Below are positions 1 to 6,594 of a stretch of 6,906 nt of DNA, one piece after another. The notes beneath the pieces were generated by a model. It was not told where the DNA came from, did no database searches, and saw nothing but the letters and a program-made list of their open reading frames with translations. Every line of letters starts with the position of its first letter. Position 1 is the stretch's first letter. Origin of the DNA: an uncultured Burkholderiaceae bacterium (GTDB lineage Bacteria > Pseudomonadota > Gammaproteobacteria > Burkholderiales > Burkholderiaceae); the NCBI GenBank assembly GCA_937862845.1, contig CALMCK010000187.1, forward strand, positions 1-6,906, read 5' to 3'. The position numbers were made by a program, and so were the translations under genes.

Positions 1-22
1 CTCCTGCCATACTCCTTTTTAG
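1..22 (-). promoter_or_regulatory. Ribosome-binding-site-like leader of a minus-strand gene at or beyond the left edge
   Basis: Read on the minus strand, positions 18-12 give a purine-rich AAAGGAG and positions 7-1 give GCAGGAG, with an ATG between them at 10-8. The first element is only one base from that ATG, which is too close for normal initiation. The second could serve a start codon a few bases outside the window. Either way the pattern, together with the promoter-like pair at 98-125, suggests a gene running leftwards out of the window. Its identity cannot be read here. The call is an inference from spacing alone. Confidence 0.3.
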
Positions 23-72
23 AATCCTTCTGGTTCTGGGGAACCGTAGGCACATAAAAGTTGCAGTGCGGG

Positions 73-108
73 CTTTCTATCATGTCTTGTATAAGACATG
101 ATAGAAAG
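73..108. repeat. Perfect 16-bp inverted repeat, candidate operator
   Basis: The left arm CTTTCTATCATGTCTT (73-88) and right arm AAGACATGATAGAAAG (93-108) are exact reverse complements separated by the four bases GTAT. No T-run follows on either strand and the arms are AT-rich, so it does not look like an intrinsic terminator. It covers the -10-like hexamer and the expected start site of a minus-strand promoter-like pair (98-125), the usual place for a repressor operator. A dimeric regulator site is the favoured inference; a cruciform or RNA hairpin is possible. No second copy is seen in the window. Confidence 0.75.
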
Positions 109-125
109 TGGTGCAATTATGCCAA
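98..125 (-). promoter_or_regulatory. Candidate sigma70-type promoter for a leftward gene
   Basis: On the minus strand TTGGCA (complement of 120-125) and TATCAT (complement of 98-103) are separated by 16 bases. Each hexamer matches the sigma70 consensus at five of six positions. Transcription would start near position 91, in the centre of the 73-108 inverted repeat, and leave a leader of roughly 80-90 bases before the left edge. A repressor bound at the repeat would block this promoter. Two good hexamers at plausible spacing can occur by chance, so this is a prediction from pattern only. Confidence 0.4.
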
Positions 126-331
126 CTGTTCTGGTGCATTGCAAGGCAATTGTGTAGAAAAACACAAGTTTCGATGTTGCGCTGCGGTATTTTTTGTTTG
201 GTCTGAAGGTGTCAGCGTGGTTGAATATTTCGTTACCAGCTTGGTTTCGGTAGATCCAACTGGTTTTTGCTTGTGTTTCAGTCGGTCATCTGATTTTTCA
301 CATAATCGCATGAGCGTGCAATTGTGTAAAA
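109..331. other. Intergenic region with no supported gene
   Basis: This stretch between the left inverted repeat and the metG hairpin is comparatively AT-rich. Open frames exist on both strands, but the translations have no recognisable family, no good ribosome binding site and no codon bias like the neighbouring genes. An 11-base direct repeat GCAATTGTGTA occurs at 146-156 and 318-328; its meaning is unknown and it may be chance. The -35-like element of the leftward promoter lies at 120-125. Confidence 0.5.
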
Positions 332-360
332 CAGCATGCGCGATGGTGGTGCGCATGCTG
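332..360 (-). terminator. Hairpin terminator downstream of metG
   Basis: CAGCATGCGC (332-341) pairs perfectly with GCGCATGCTG (351-360) around a nine-base loop, a GC-rich 10-bp stem. It begins 13 bases past the metG stop codon. In the metG direction the stem is followed by only four T residues. In the plus direction a five-T run begins three bases after the stem, so it may stop transcription both ways. Confidence 0.6.
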
Positions 361-373
361 CACTTTTTGAGTG

Positions 374-2434
374 TTATGAGATGCGCATGCCCGGTTGTGC
401 GCCATCATTTGGCTCAAGCAAATACAAACCGGGGTTGGTTTTATTGTCTTTCGCTGACGCGCACAGCACCATTCCCTCAGAAATGCCGAACTTCATTTTG
501 CGTGGGGCGAGGTTGGCGACCAGTACGGTGAGTTTGCCGACGAGATCTGCGGGCTTGTGGGCGGCGGCGATGCCTGAGAAGACGTTGCGGGTTTTGCCTT
601 CGCCAGCATCGAGGGTGAGTTGCAATAATTTGGTTGAGCCTTCGACGGCTTGGCAGTCGATGATTTTCGCGATGCGCAAATCAACTTTGACAAAGTCGTC
701 AATGCTGATGGTGTCCGCGATGGGTAAAATCTCGCTGCCGCTCACAGAGGCGGCTGGTTTTTCGGCTTGTAAGGACTCGGCATTGGCGGCGAGTAGGGCG
801 GCGATTTGTTTGTCTTCGACGCGGGTCATCATGTGGCTGTACGCGTTGATGGCGTTGGCCGAGCTGAGTGGTGTGTGTGCATCTGCCCAGCTTTGGCTTG
901 CGATGTTTAAAAAAGCGTAAGCCTTATCCGCGGTGAGCGGCATGACGGGAGATAAATACAGGCTGAGCAGGCGGAAGGCCTCGACGCAGATACTGCACAC
1001 CGCGTGCAGCTCGGCTGCTTTGTCGTCGTGTTTGGCCAGCTCCCATGGTTTATTGGCGTCGATGAATACGTTCACCGCATCGGCCTGCTCCATGATGGCG
1101 CGCATGGCTTTACCGAATTCACGCGACTCATACAGTGCGCCGATGTTGGTTTGGGCGGCGCGGATGTTTTGTAGCAACTCGTGTGACATGGCGGCGTCGA
1201 GCACGCGACCTTCAAATCGTTTGACGAGAAAACCCGCCGCGCGACTGGCGATGTTGACGTATTTACCGACCAAATCGGAGTTGGTGCGAGCGATGAAATC
1301 ATCAAGATTCAAATCCAAGTCTTCCATCGACGCGTTGAGTTTGGCGGCGAAATAATAACGCAGCCATTCGGGGTTCATGCCCGCTTCGATGTAGCTGTGG
1401 GCGGTGATGAATGTGCCGCGAGATTTGGACATTTTCGCGCCATCGACGGTGAGAAAGCCGTGGGCAAAGACATTGGTCGGTGTGCGAAAGCCAGAGAATT
1501 TCAGCATGGCGGGCCAAAACAAAGTGTGGAAATACAAAATGTCCTTGCCAATGAAGTGGTATTGCTCGGTGGCTGAGTCGGGTTTGACCCATGCGTCGAA
1601 ATCCATGCCTTTGGCTGTGCAGAGGTTTTTAAAACTCGCATAGTAACCGACGGGCGCGTCGAGCCAGACGTAGAAATATTTACCAGGTGCATTCGGAATC
1701 TCGAAGCCAAAATACGGCGCATCGCGCGAAATATCCCAGTCGCCGAGTTTGTGCTCATCGTCGCTGCCGAGCCACTCTTGCATTTTGTTGGTGGCTTCTT
1801 GTTGCGCCAAACCTTGCACCCAGCCACGCAAAAACTCTTCGCAACGCGTGTCCGAGAGTTTGAAAAAATAATGCTCAGAGCTGCGGCGCTCGGGCGTCGC
1901 ACCAGAGATGGTGGAAAACGGATTGATGAGATCGGTCGGTGCATAAGTCGCGCCGCAGCTCTCACATGAGTCGCCGTATTGGTCGAGTGTGTGGCATTTT
2001 GGGCATTCGCCTTTGATGAATCGATCGGCGAGAAACATTTGCTTCACAGGATCGTAGTATTGCTCCACGTCTTTGCGCGCGATCAGATCGTTCGCGACCA
2101 GCGCGTTGTAAATGGTATTGCTCAATTCTTGGTTTTCGGGCGTGTCGGTCGAATAGTAGTTGTCAAACGAAATGCCAAAATCATCGAAGTCGCGTTTGTG
2201 CTCTTGCCAGACATTGTCAATCAGCTGTTTGGGCGTGATGCCTTCGGCTTCTGCGCGCAGCATGATGGGCGCTCCGTGTGTGTCATCGGCGCCGACGTAG
2301 TATACTTCGTGCTGGTTCAGTTTGAGATAGCGCACCCAGACGTCGGTTTGAATGTATTCGACCAAATGGCCAATGTGGATTTGACCGTTGGCATAGGGCA
2401 GGGCGGAGGTGACGAGGATTTGGCGATTGGACAT
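374..2434 (-). CDS. metG: Methionyl-tRNA synthetase (MetRS), full length
   Basis: This cytoplasmic class I aminoacyl-tRNA synthetase charges tRNA-Met and initiator tRNA with methionine using ATP. The 686-residue product is the usual length for the long bacterial form. The Rossmann catalytic core carries the HIGH signature at residues 20-23, within LPYANGQIHIGH, and an intact KMSKS loop at 334-338. Between them lies a zinc-knuckle insertion with four cysteines (C144, C147, C157, C160) spaced CX2C-X9-CX2C. An anticodon-binding helical domain follows at about 390-540. After a linker, a C-terminal Trbp111/EMAPII-like tRNA-binding domain covers about 573-686, with KVDLRIAKI near its start. The ATG is preceded on the minus strand by AAGGTA eight bases away (2446-2441). 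It is divergent from mrp across 60 bp and is followed by a hairpin. Nothing suggests damage. Confidence 0.98.
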   Translation of the reverse strand: MSNRQILVTSALPYANGQIHIGHLVEYIQTDVWVRYLKLNQHEVYYVGADDTHGAPIMLRAEAEGITPKQLIDNVWQEHKRDFDDFGISFDNYYSTDTPENQELSNTIYNALVANDLIARKDVEQYYDPVKQMFLADRFIKGECPKCHTLDQYGDSCESCGATYAPTDLINPFSTISGATPERRSSEHYFFKLSDTRCEEFLRGWVQGLAQQEATNKMQEWLGSDDEHKLGDWDISRDAPYFGFEIPNAPGKYFYVWLDAPVGYYASFKNLCTAKGMDFDAWVKPDSATEQYHFIGKDILYFHTLFWPAMLKFSGFRTPTNVFAHGFLTVDGAKMSKSRGTFITAHSYIEAGMNPEWLRYYFAAKLNASMEDLDLNLDDFIARTNSDLVGKYVNIASRAAGFLVKRFEGRVLDAAMSHELLQNIRAAQTNIGALYESREFGKAMRAIMEQADAVNVFIDANKPWELAKHDDKAAELHAVCSICVEAFRLLSLYLSPVMPLTADKAYAFLNIASQSWADAHTPLSSANAINAYSHMMTRVEDKQIAALLAANAESLQAEKPAASVSGSEILPIADTISIDDFVKVDLRIAKIIDCQAVEGSTKLLQLTLDAGEGKTRNVFSGIAAAHKPADLVGKLTVLVANLAPRKMKFGISEGMVLCASAKDNKTNPGLYLLEPNDGAQPGMRIS

Positions 2435-2494
2435 GTGGGTTACCTTAATTATTTTGAACGAGCGAAAAACGCGATTTTAACACAGGGCAACACA
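2435..2494. promoter_or_regulatory. Divergent metG/mrp promoter region
   Basis: This 60-bp gap must hold, or overlap, the start signals for two diverging genes. On the minus strand TAAAAT (complement of 2474-2479) is a good -10-like hexamer for metG; its -35 would lie inside the first mrp codons and is weak. On the plus strand TTGAAC (2454-2459) and TTTTAA (2475-2480) could serve mrp, but their 15-base spacing is short. The two -10 candidates share the same AT-rich block, so the promoters may compete. Ribosome binding sites are AAGGTA for metG and AGGG (2484-2487) for mrp. Confidence 0.4.
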
Positions 2495-3544
2495 ATGAAC
2501 GAAGAACAAATGCGCGCGGCACTCGACGCCGTCGCAATCACCGCAGACACAGCGCTCACGCTTGGCCAAAGCCGTGCGATTAAAAACATCAATGGTCAAC
2601 AGGTCAGCATACAGCTGCCCCTCGCCTGCGCCAGTGCGCACGATGACTTGCGCGCCCGCATGAGTGCTGCCGCGCAATGCGATTTAACGGTTGAAATCAT
2701 CACCAAAATCGATGCACACCTTGTGCAAGCGGGCCTCGCGGTCGCACCGAATGTCAAAAACGTCATCGCCATCGCCTCGGGCAAAGGCGGTGTCGGTAAA
2801 AGCACCACCGCAGTCAACCTCGCGCTCGCACTCGCCCACGAGGGCGCGCGGGTGGGCTTGCTCGATGCGGATATTTATGGGCCATCTGTGCCGCTGCTGT
2901 TGAACCTTGAAGGCAAGCCAGACTTGGATGCGGATGAGAAAATGATTCCGCCCTCGCGCTACGGCGTGCAGGCCAACTCGATTGGCTTTCTCATTGATGC
3001 CGACTCACCCATGGCGTGGCGTGGGCCGATGGTCTCACAGGCGCTGCAGCAGCTGTTCAACCAAAGCGCGTGGGACGATCTCGATTACCTCATCATCGAC
3101 ATGCCGCCCGGCACAGGCGATATTCAGCTCACGCTGTCGCAAAAAATCCCCGTCACAGCGGCAGTCATCGTCACCACGCCGCAGGATCTGGCATTGCTGG
3201 ACGCGCGCAAAGGTTTGAAAATGTTTGAAAAAACCAACATCCCCGTGGTTGGCATCGTCGAAAACATGGCGCTGCACACCTGTGGCCAATGCGGCCATGA
3301 AGAAGCGATTTTTGGCGCAGGCGGTGCGGTGAAAATGAGTGAGGATTTCAATGTACCGCTGCTCGGTCAACTGCCACTCGCCATTGATATTCGCCTCAGT
3401 GCCGACGCTGGCAAGCCGACTGTCGCGGCCGATCCAGAGAGTCCGCATGCGCAGCACTACCGCAGCATCGCACGCCGACTCGGCGCGGCGGTGGCGAGTT
3501 TGCCAAAGGATTTGACGCATAAATTTAAAGTGACAACACAATGA
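2495..3544 (+). CDS. mrp: Mrp/ApbC Fe-S cluster carrier ATPase
   Basis: Mrp/ApbC proteins are cytosolic P-loop ATPases that bind an Fe-S cluster as a dimer and pass it to apo-enzymes. The 349-residue product has a deviant Walker A GKGGVGKST at 96-104, the DADIYGPS segment at 124-131, the DMPPGTGD switch/Walker B region at 202-209, and the cluster-ligand CXXC at C263-C266. Residues 1 to about 85 correspond to the MIP18-type (DUF59) domain but are diverged, lacking the usual DPxTG-like motif. ATG 2495 is chosen because AGGG lies seven bases upstream and homology begins there; the frame is open upstream only as an antisense shadow of metG. It is divergent from metG, as in many Proteobacteria. 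Its stop overlaps the next gene's start, so the two are probably translationally coupled. Confidence 0.96.
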   Translation: MNEEQMRAALDAVAITADTALTLGQSRAIKNINGQQVSIQLPLACASAHDDLRARMSAAAQCDLTVEIITKIDAHLVQAGLAVAPNVKNVIAIASGKGGVGKSTTAVNLALALAHEGARVGLLDADIYGPSVPLLLNLEGKPDLDADEKMIPPSRYGVQANSIGFLIDADSPMAWRGPMVSQALQQLFNQSAWDDLDYLIIDMPPGTGDIQLTLSQKIPVTAAVIVTTPQDLALLDARKGLKMFEKTNIPVVGIVENMALHTCGQCGHEEAIFGAGGAVKMSEDFNVPLLGQLPLAIDIRLSADAGKPTVAADPESPHAQHYRSIARRLGAAVASLPKDLTHKFKVTTQ

Positions 3545-3825
3545 GCGAGACCGAAAATATACCCTCGCAAGCCAATAATCCACTGCATGGTTTGACGCTT
3601 GAATTCATACTCACTGAATTGGTTGAGCACTATGGCTGGGATGGGTTGAACGAGCAAATACCGCTTAAATGTTTTGCACACGAACCAAGTATTAAATCAA
3701 GCCTCAAGCTGCTGCGCAAAACACCGTGGGCGCGTGAGAAAGTTGAAAGTCTGTATGGCTTCATGCTGCGCGAAATACGTCGTGCAGAACGCAAGCCCGA
3801 AAATCCATATCGATTGCCTGAATAA
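3541..3825 (+). CDS. VF530/DUF2132 family small protein
   Basis: The 94-residue product matches the VF530 (DUF2132, COG4628) family as I recall it: an NPLHG motif (13-17) followed by TLEFILTELVEHYGWDGL, then IPLKCF, and a PSIKSSLKLLRKTPWAR block near the middle with KVESLY after it. The family is small, helical and of unproven function. The Vibrio VF530 structure was described as a four-helix fold resembling nucleic-acid-binding domains, so DNA binding is a suggestion only. The start ATG overlaps the mrp stop as ATGA (3541-3544) and no strong separate ribosome binding site is visible, which implies coupling to mrp translation. The first 12 residues and the basic tail are outside the conserved core. 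A hairpin terminator follows 48 bases after the stop. Confidence 0.85.
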   Translation: MSETENIPSQANNPLHGLTLEFILTELVEHYGWDGLNEQIPLKCFAHEPSIKSSLKLLRKTPWAREKVESLYGFMLREIRRAERKPENPYRLPE

Positions 3826-3873
3826 ACAATGCAAGAAGCGGTGTGTGCGTTTGACGTGCCCATGTTTTTAAAC

Positions 3874-3905
3874 AACAAAGACGCGATTGAAGTCGCGTCT
3901 TTGTT
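3874..3905 (+). terminator. Intrinsic terminator of the mrp-VF530 operon
   Basis: AACAAAGACGCGA (3874-3886) and TCGCGTCTTTGTT (3893-3905) form a perfect 13-bp stem around the six-base loop TTGAAG. The distal arm is T-rich and is followed by another T. It lies between the end of the VF530 gene and the start of the transporter-like gene and probably separates the two transcription units. Confidence 0.85.
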
Positions 3906-3922
3906 TCGATGATAGACACAAT

Positions 3923-3927
3923 AAAGG
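3923..3927 (+). promoter_or_regulatory. Ribosome binding site that fixes the transporter-like start
   Basis: AAAGG at 3923-3927 lies seven bases before ATG 3935. The alternative upstream ATG at 3887 would fall inside the loop of the preceding terminator and would add sixteen polar residues unlike a membrane protein start, so 3935 is preferred. Confidence 0.65.
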
Positions 3928-3934
3928 TTTTGAT

Positions 3935-4888
3935 ATGCAGTGGTTGAGTGGACTTAATTTTATCAACAAGCATTCCGCGTATTTGCTGATTGCCGCATGT
4001 TTGGCGGGTTTTGCCATGCCAGAAGCCTCGAATGCTTTGCTGCCGAAGTTGCCCGTGGTGTTGTTTTTCTTAATGTTTTTTACGTTGTTGGGCATGAACC
4101 AACCCAAACTGCTCAAAGTGTTGGCATGGCCGATGGTGTGGCGTTATGCGGTGTTTCACACATTGGGCATGTCGATTTTATTTGTCGGCACGGCTTTTTT
4201 GTTGGGTTTGCGCGGGGAAAATTTATTGGCGCTGGCGGGCGTGACCGCGACAGGTGCATTGTTTGGTACGCCCGCGATTGTTCGTTCAATCGGTGTGGCG
4301 CATCGAGAAAATGAAACGCCTGCGCCGATGGTGGCGATGGCGTTGACCATCGCCAGCACGATTTTGATGCCGGTGGTTTTGTTGGTGAATTTATGGTTGT
4401 GCGCGTCGACTGCCACAGGTGCGATTGAGCTGGACTGGGCTTTGTATGGCGAGCGCTTGTTGATTTTTATTGCAGGGCCGATGCTGCTGTCGTTTATTGT
4501 GCACAGTCTTTTTGATGAAGGCACTTTGCATCGCGTGCATGCGCCCTTGTCTAAAGTGACCATTGTGCTGCTCGCCTGTTTTCCGTTTGGTTTGGTGGGG
4601 GCGTTTAGAGAGTATGTGAATCGAGACTGGTCGCACGGTGTGCTGTTTTTGCTCGGTGCGGTGTTTGTGTGTTTTGCGTTGTTTGCTTTCATGCTGTGGT
4701 GGTATCGCGCATCGCCGATGGCGCTTCGTGTGTCGGCGGCGGTGGCTTCGGGCGGGCGCAATGTCTTGTTGACCCACACGGTGGCAGGGGTGTTTTTGGG
4801 CAGTGCTTTTTTACCATTGATTGGTGCGATGCAGCTGCCAGTTTATGCCTTGCCTTTGGTGGTGCGGTGGTGGATGGGGCGTAAGTGA
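3935..4888 (+). CDS. Polytopic membrane protein, probable BASS-superfamily transporter
   Basis: The 317-residue product is strongly hydrophobic, with about nine or ten membrane segments, near residues 15-30, 36-54, 66-90, 98-116, 132-155, 172-192, 205-224, 233-256 and 275-310. A small-residue stretch with ATGALFGTPAIVRSIG (104-119) sits in the first half. A GGRN motif (273-276) and a GAMQLPVYALPL segment (297-308) sit in the second half. This pattern recalls the two-fold pseudo-repeat and the GxRN-type motif of bile acid:sodium symporter (SBF/BASS) relatives, which move organic anions with sodium. The substrate cannot be inferred. An auxin-efflux-carrier-like protein is the main alternative. 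Codons favour TTG, GTG and TTT, unlike the C-ending choices in mrp and metG. The flavoprotein gene follows after 64 bp with no clear terminator between, so they may be co-transcribed. Confidence 0.6.
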   Translation: MQWLSGLNFINKHSAYLLIAACLAGFAMPEASNALLPKLPVVLFFLMFFTLLGMNQPKLLKVLAWPMVWRYAVFHTLGMSILFVGTAFLLGLRGENLLALAGVTATGALFGTPAIVRSIGVAHRENETPAPMVAMALTIASTILMPVVLLVNLWLCASTATGAIELDWALYGERLLIFIAGPMLLSFIVHSLFDEGTLHRVHAPLSKVTIVLLACFPFGLVGAFREYVNRDWSHGVLFLLGAVFVCFALFAFMLWWYRASPMALRVSAAVASGGRNVLLTHTVAGVFLGSAFLPLIGAMQLPVYALPLVVRWWMGRK

Positions 4889-4942
4889 AAAAATTTATTT
4901 TAAAACCATTGCAAGAAATAATTTCTGTGGCGTTGACCGGAC

Positions 4943-4949
4943 GAGGTGA
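4943..4949 (+). promoter_or_regulatory. Ribosome binding site of the flavoprotein gene
   Basis: GAGGTGA at 4943-4949 is a strong Shine-Dalgarno match, with the core GAGG six bases before ATG 4953. It supports that ATG as the start. Confidence 0.75.
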
Positions 4950-4952
4950 ATT

Positions 4953-6173
4953 ATGAGCGATGTGGCCATCATCGGCGCGGGCCCCGCTGGCTTGATGGCG
5001 GCAGAAGTGCTGTCTTCCCGTGGCATTCAAGTGACGGTGTATGACGCGATGCCGTCGGTGGGGCGCAAGTTTTTGCTCGCGGGCATCGGTGGGATGAACA
5101 TCACGCATTCGGAAGCCTTGCCTGAATTTTTATCGCGTTATGAGCCGTGCTCACCGATATTGACCGAGTGTGTGAGGCGTTTTGACAATCGCGCGGTCGT
5201 TGCGTGGATTGCTGCGCTGGGTTTGCAGACGTTTGTGGGCAGCTCTGGGCGGGTATTTCCGACGGATATGAAAGCGGCGCCGTTGTTGCGGGCGTGGTTG
5301 GCACGATTGAAATCGGCTGGTGTGGTGTTTGAAATGCGCCACCGTTGGACAGGCTGGGATGAGTCGGGTGCTTTGTGTTTTTCAACGCCTGCGGGTGAGC
5401 GGCGGATTCAACCTGTCGCGACGGTGCTCGCGCTCGGCGGTGCGAGCTGGCCGCGGCTCGGCTCGGATGCGGCTTGGTGTGATTGGTTGACGGCGCGGGG
5501 TGTGGCGTTGGCGGATTTTGAGTCGGCGAACTGCGGTTTTGAGGTGAGATGGAGTGCGCACATCATTGAAAAATTCGTGGGCAGTGCCGTTAAACCTGTG
5601 CGGTTGCGGGTGCATGCTGCTGCGGGTGATGTGCTGTTTGACAAACAAGGTGAGTTGATTTTGACCGAACACGGCATCGAAGGTGGTGTGGTGTATGCGG
5701 CCAGTCGATTGCTGCGTGAGCAGCTCAATGCACGGGGCACTGCGACGGTGTATTTGGATCTGTTGCCACAACACACACTTGAACAAGTTCACAGCGACGT
5801 CGCTCACCCGCGCGGCGCACGCTCGATGAGTAGCCACCTCGCCAGTCGTCTCGGGCTCAAAGGCGTGCGCGCGGCGCTGTTGCACGAGGTGTTGTCAAAA
5901 GACGATTGGGGCGACTCAAGCAAAGTCGCGCAGATGATTAAAGCGCTGCCGATAACTTTGCACAAAGCCCGCCCGATTGCCGAGGCGATTAGCAGCGCAG
6001 GCGGCGTGGCGTTTTCAGAATTAAATGGCGGCTTGATGTTAGACAAAATCGCAGGCGTATTTTGCGCAGGCGAAATGCTGGATTGGGAAGCGCCGACAGG
6101 CGGTTATTTATTAACAGCATGTCTGGCGACGGGGCGTGTGGCGGGTGAGGGTGTGGTTGAGTGGTTGCAGTGA
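4953..6173 (+). CDS. PP_4765-type (TIGR03862, HI0933/BaiN-like) flavoprotein oxidoreductase
   Basis: The product is a 406-residue FAD-binding protein. The N-terminus has the dinucleotide-binding GAGPAG motif at residues 8-13. It is followed by GRKFLLAGIGGMNITHSE (37-54), the variant of the family's GRKxLxxG signature that I associate with the PP_4765 subgroup. A second glycine-rich strand, TVLALGGASWPRLGSD, lies at 157-172. The C-terminus closes with AGGVAF (349-354), a GVFCAGEMLDWEAPTGGY block (368-385) and a helical end, where FAD is expected to be contacted. Length agrees with the family. The protein should be cytosolic; its substrate is unknown, and bile acid dehydroxylation as in BaiN should not be assumed. 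Most of the gene uses G/T-ending codons, while about 5770-5990 is richer in C-ending codons. It sits 64 bp after the membrane protein gene. Confidence 0.88.
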   Translation: MSDVAIIGAGPAGLMAAEVLSSRGIQVTVYDAMPSVGRKFLLAGIGGMNITHSEALPEFLSRYEPCSPILTECVRRFDNRAVVAWIAALGLQTFVGSSGRVFPTDMKAAPLLRAWLARLKSAGVVFEMRHRWTGWDESGALCFSTPAGERRIQPVATVLALGGASWPRLGSDAAWCDWLTARGVALADFESANCGFEVRWSAHIIEKFVGSAVKPVRLRVHAAAGDVLFDKQGELILTEHGIEGGVVYAASRLLREQLNARGTATVYLDLLPQHTLEQVHSDVAHPRGARSMSSHLASRLGLKGVRAALLHEVLSKDDWGDSSKVAQMIKALPITLHKARPIAEAISSAGGVAFSELNGGLMLDKIAGVFCAGEMLDWEAPTGGYLLTACLATGRVAGEGVVEWLQ

Positions 6174-6214
6174 TGGGGTGATTCAAGTTTTTATAAATAT
6201 TTTCCCTGTTGCTC

Positions 6215-6439
6215 ATGTGTGTCGGTTCGTGGTTTGCATGCGTGCACTCGACGGCATCGGCGCCGATGTTTGAGACAGCCGCTGCCGATGATGCGGCGTT
6301 TGATGTGCTGTTGCCTCAATGCAGACATTCCACGCATTAAAAAGATTGGACCTTCGGCTGCATCGCGGTGAGCAATACGCAGATGGATGAGATGTGGCGG
6401 GTGGTGGATGATCAGACTGCCATTGACATCAAGCCTTGA
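6215..6439 (+). pseudogene. L,D-transpeptidase (YkuD family) relic with internal deletion
   Basis: Codons 6344-6436 encode 31 residues beginning DWTFGCIAVSN and ending AIDIKP before TGA 6437-6439. This matches the C-terminal catalytic block of YkuD-type L,D-transpeptidases, which cross-link peptidoglycan or attach proteins to it in the periplasm. The nucleophilic cysteine codon survives at 6359-6361. In the same frame just upstream is TAA (6338-6340). Before it, a 41-codon frame from ATG 6215 starts with a hydrophobic stretch and an ASA tripeptide, which could be a degraded export signal. The roughly hundred residues that normally precede the cysteine, including the conserved histidine-glycine motif, are absent. 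The tail assignment is fairly firm; linking the upstream frame to it is inference. No ribosome binding site is apparent. Confidence 0.65.
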
Positions 6440-6500
6440 TGTTGGTTTTTAGATGATTTTTTTGTTTGTGGGTTCATGCTCAAAAATACCAGTCAAACAA

Positions 6501-6535
6501 AAAAGCGGGAAAAGTAATTTACTTTTCCCGCTTTT
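6501..6535. terminator. Strong bidirectional hairpin terminator
   Basis: AAAAGCGGGAAAAGT (6501-6515) pairs perfectly with ACTTTTCCCGCTTTT (6521-6535) around the loop AATTT. On the plus strand the stem runs into TTTTATTTTT. On the minus strand it runs into TTTTTTGTTT. It therefore fits a terminator for the rightward flavoprotein/relic unit and for the leftward gene ending at 6595. The rest of 6440-6594 is AT-rich spacer without a gene. Confidence 0.88.
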
Positions 6536-6594
6536 ATTTTTCGTGTGCCAATTCCAAGATTTAATATTAAAAGTATGTCACTCCAGACAAACAA

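Noticed and set aside
146..328. 11-base direct repeat GCAATTGTGTA at 146-156 and 318-328
   Set aside because: Two copies about 170 bp apart, without inverted ends, a transposase or a target duplication pattern, do not support a mobile element.
117..356. 79-codon minus-strand open frame after metG
   Set aside because: Its start lies inside the metG hairpin, only a weak AAAG precedes it, and the translation is low in hydrophobic structure and unlike any family I know. A small gene cannot be fully excluded.
61..531. 156-codon plus-strand open frame at the left end
   Set aside because: It runs through the inverted repeat and the metG terminator and into the metG 3' end in antisense. It has no ribosome binding site and no recognisable protein.
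1979..2494. Upstream in-frame extension of mrp
   Set aside because: The extension is antisense to metG, which is certain, and Mrp similarity and a ribosome binding site both place the start at 2495.
3887..3934. Earlier ATG for the membrane protein
   Set aside because: It falls in the loop of a terminator hairpin and adds a polar segment; ATG 3935 has a better ribosome binding site and begins the membrane protein naturally.
4156..4779. 207-codon minus-strand open frame opposite the membrane protein
   Set aside because: It is an antisense shadow; its composition is the complement of the hydrophobic coding frame and it has no family resemblance.
4914..4926. AGAAAT-A-ATTTCT dyad before the flavoprotein gene
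   Set aside because: It is short and AT-rich in an AT-rich spacer. No clear promoter accompanies it, so chance is the simplest explanation.
5989..6216. 75-codon minus-strand open frame over the flavoprotein 3' end
   Set aside because: It is mostly antisense to the conserved C-terminal block of the flavoprotein and has no recognisable product.
6560..6571. TTTAATATTAAA palindrome
   Set aside because: A 12-base AT-only palindrome in AT-rich spacer is expected by chance, and no partner site is seen.
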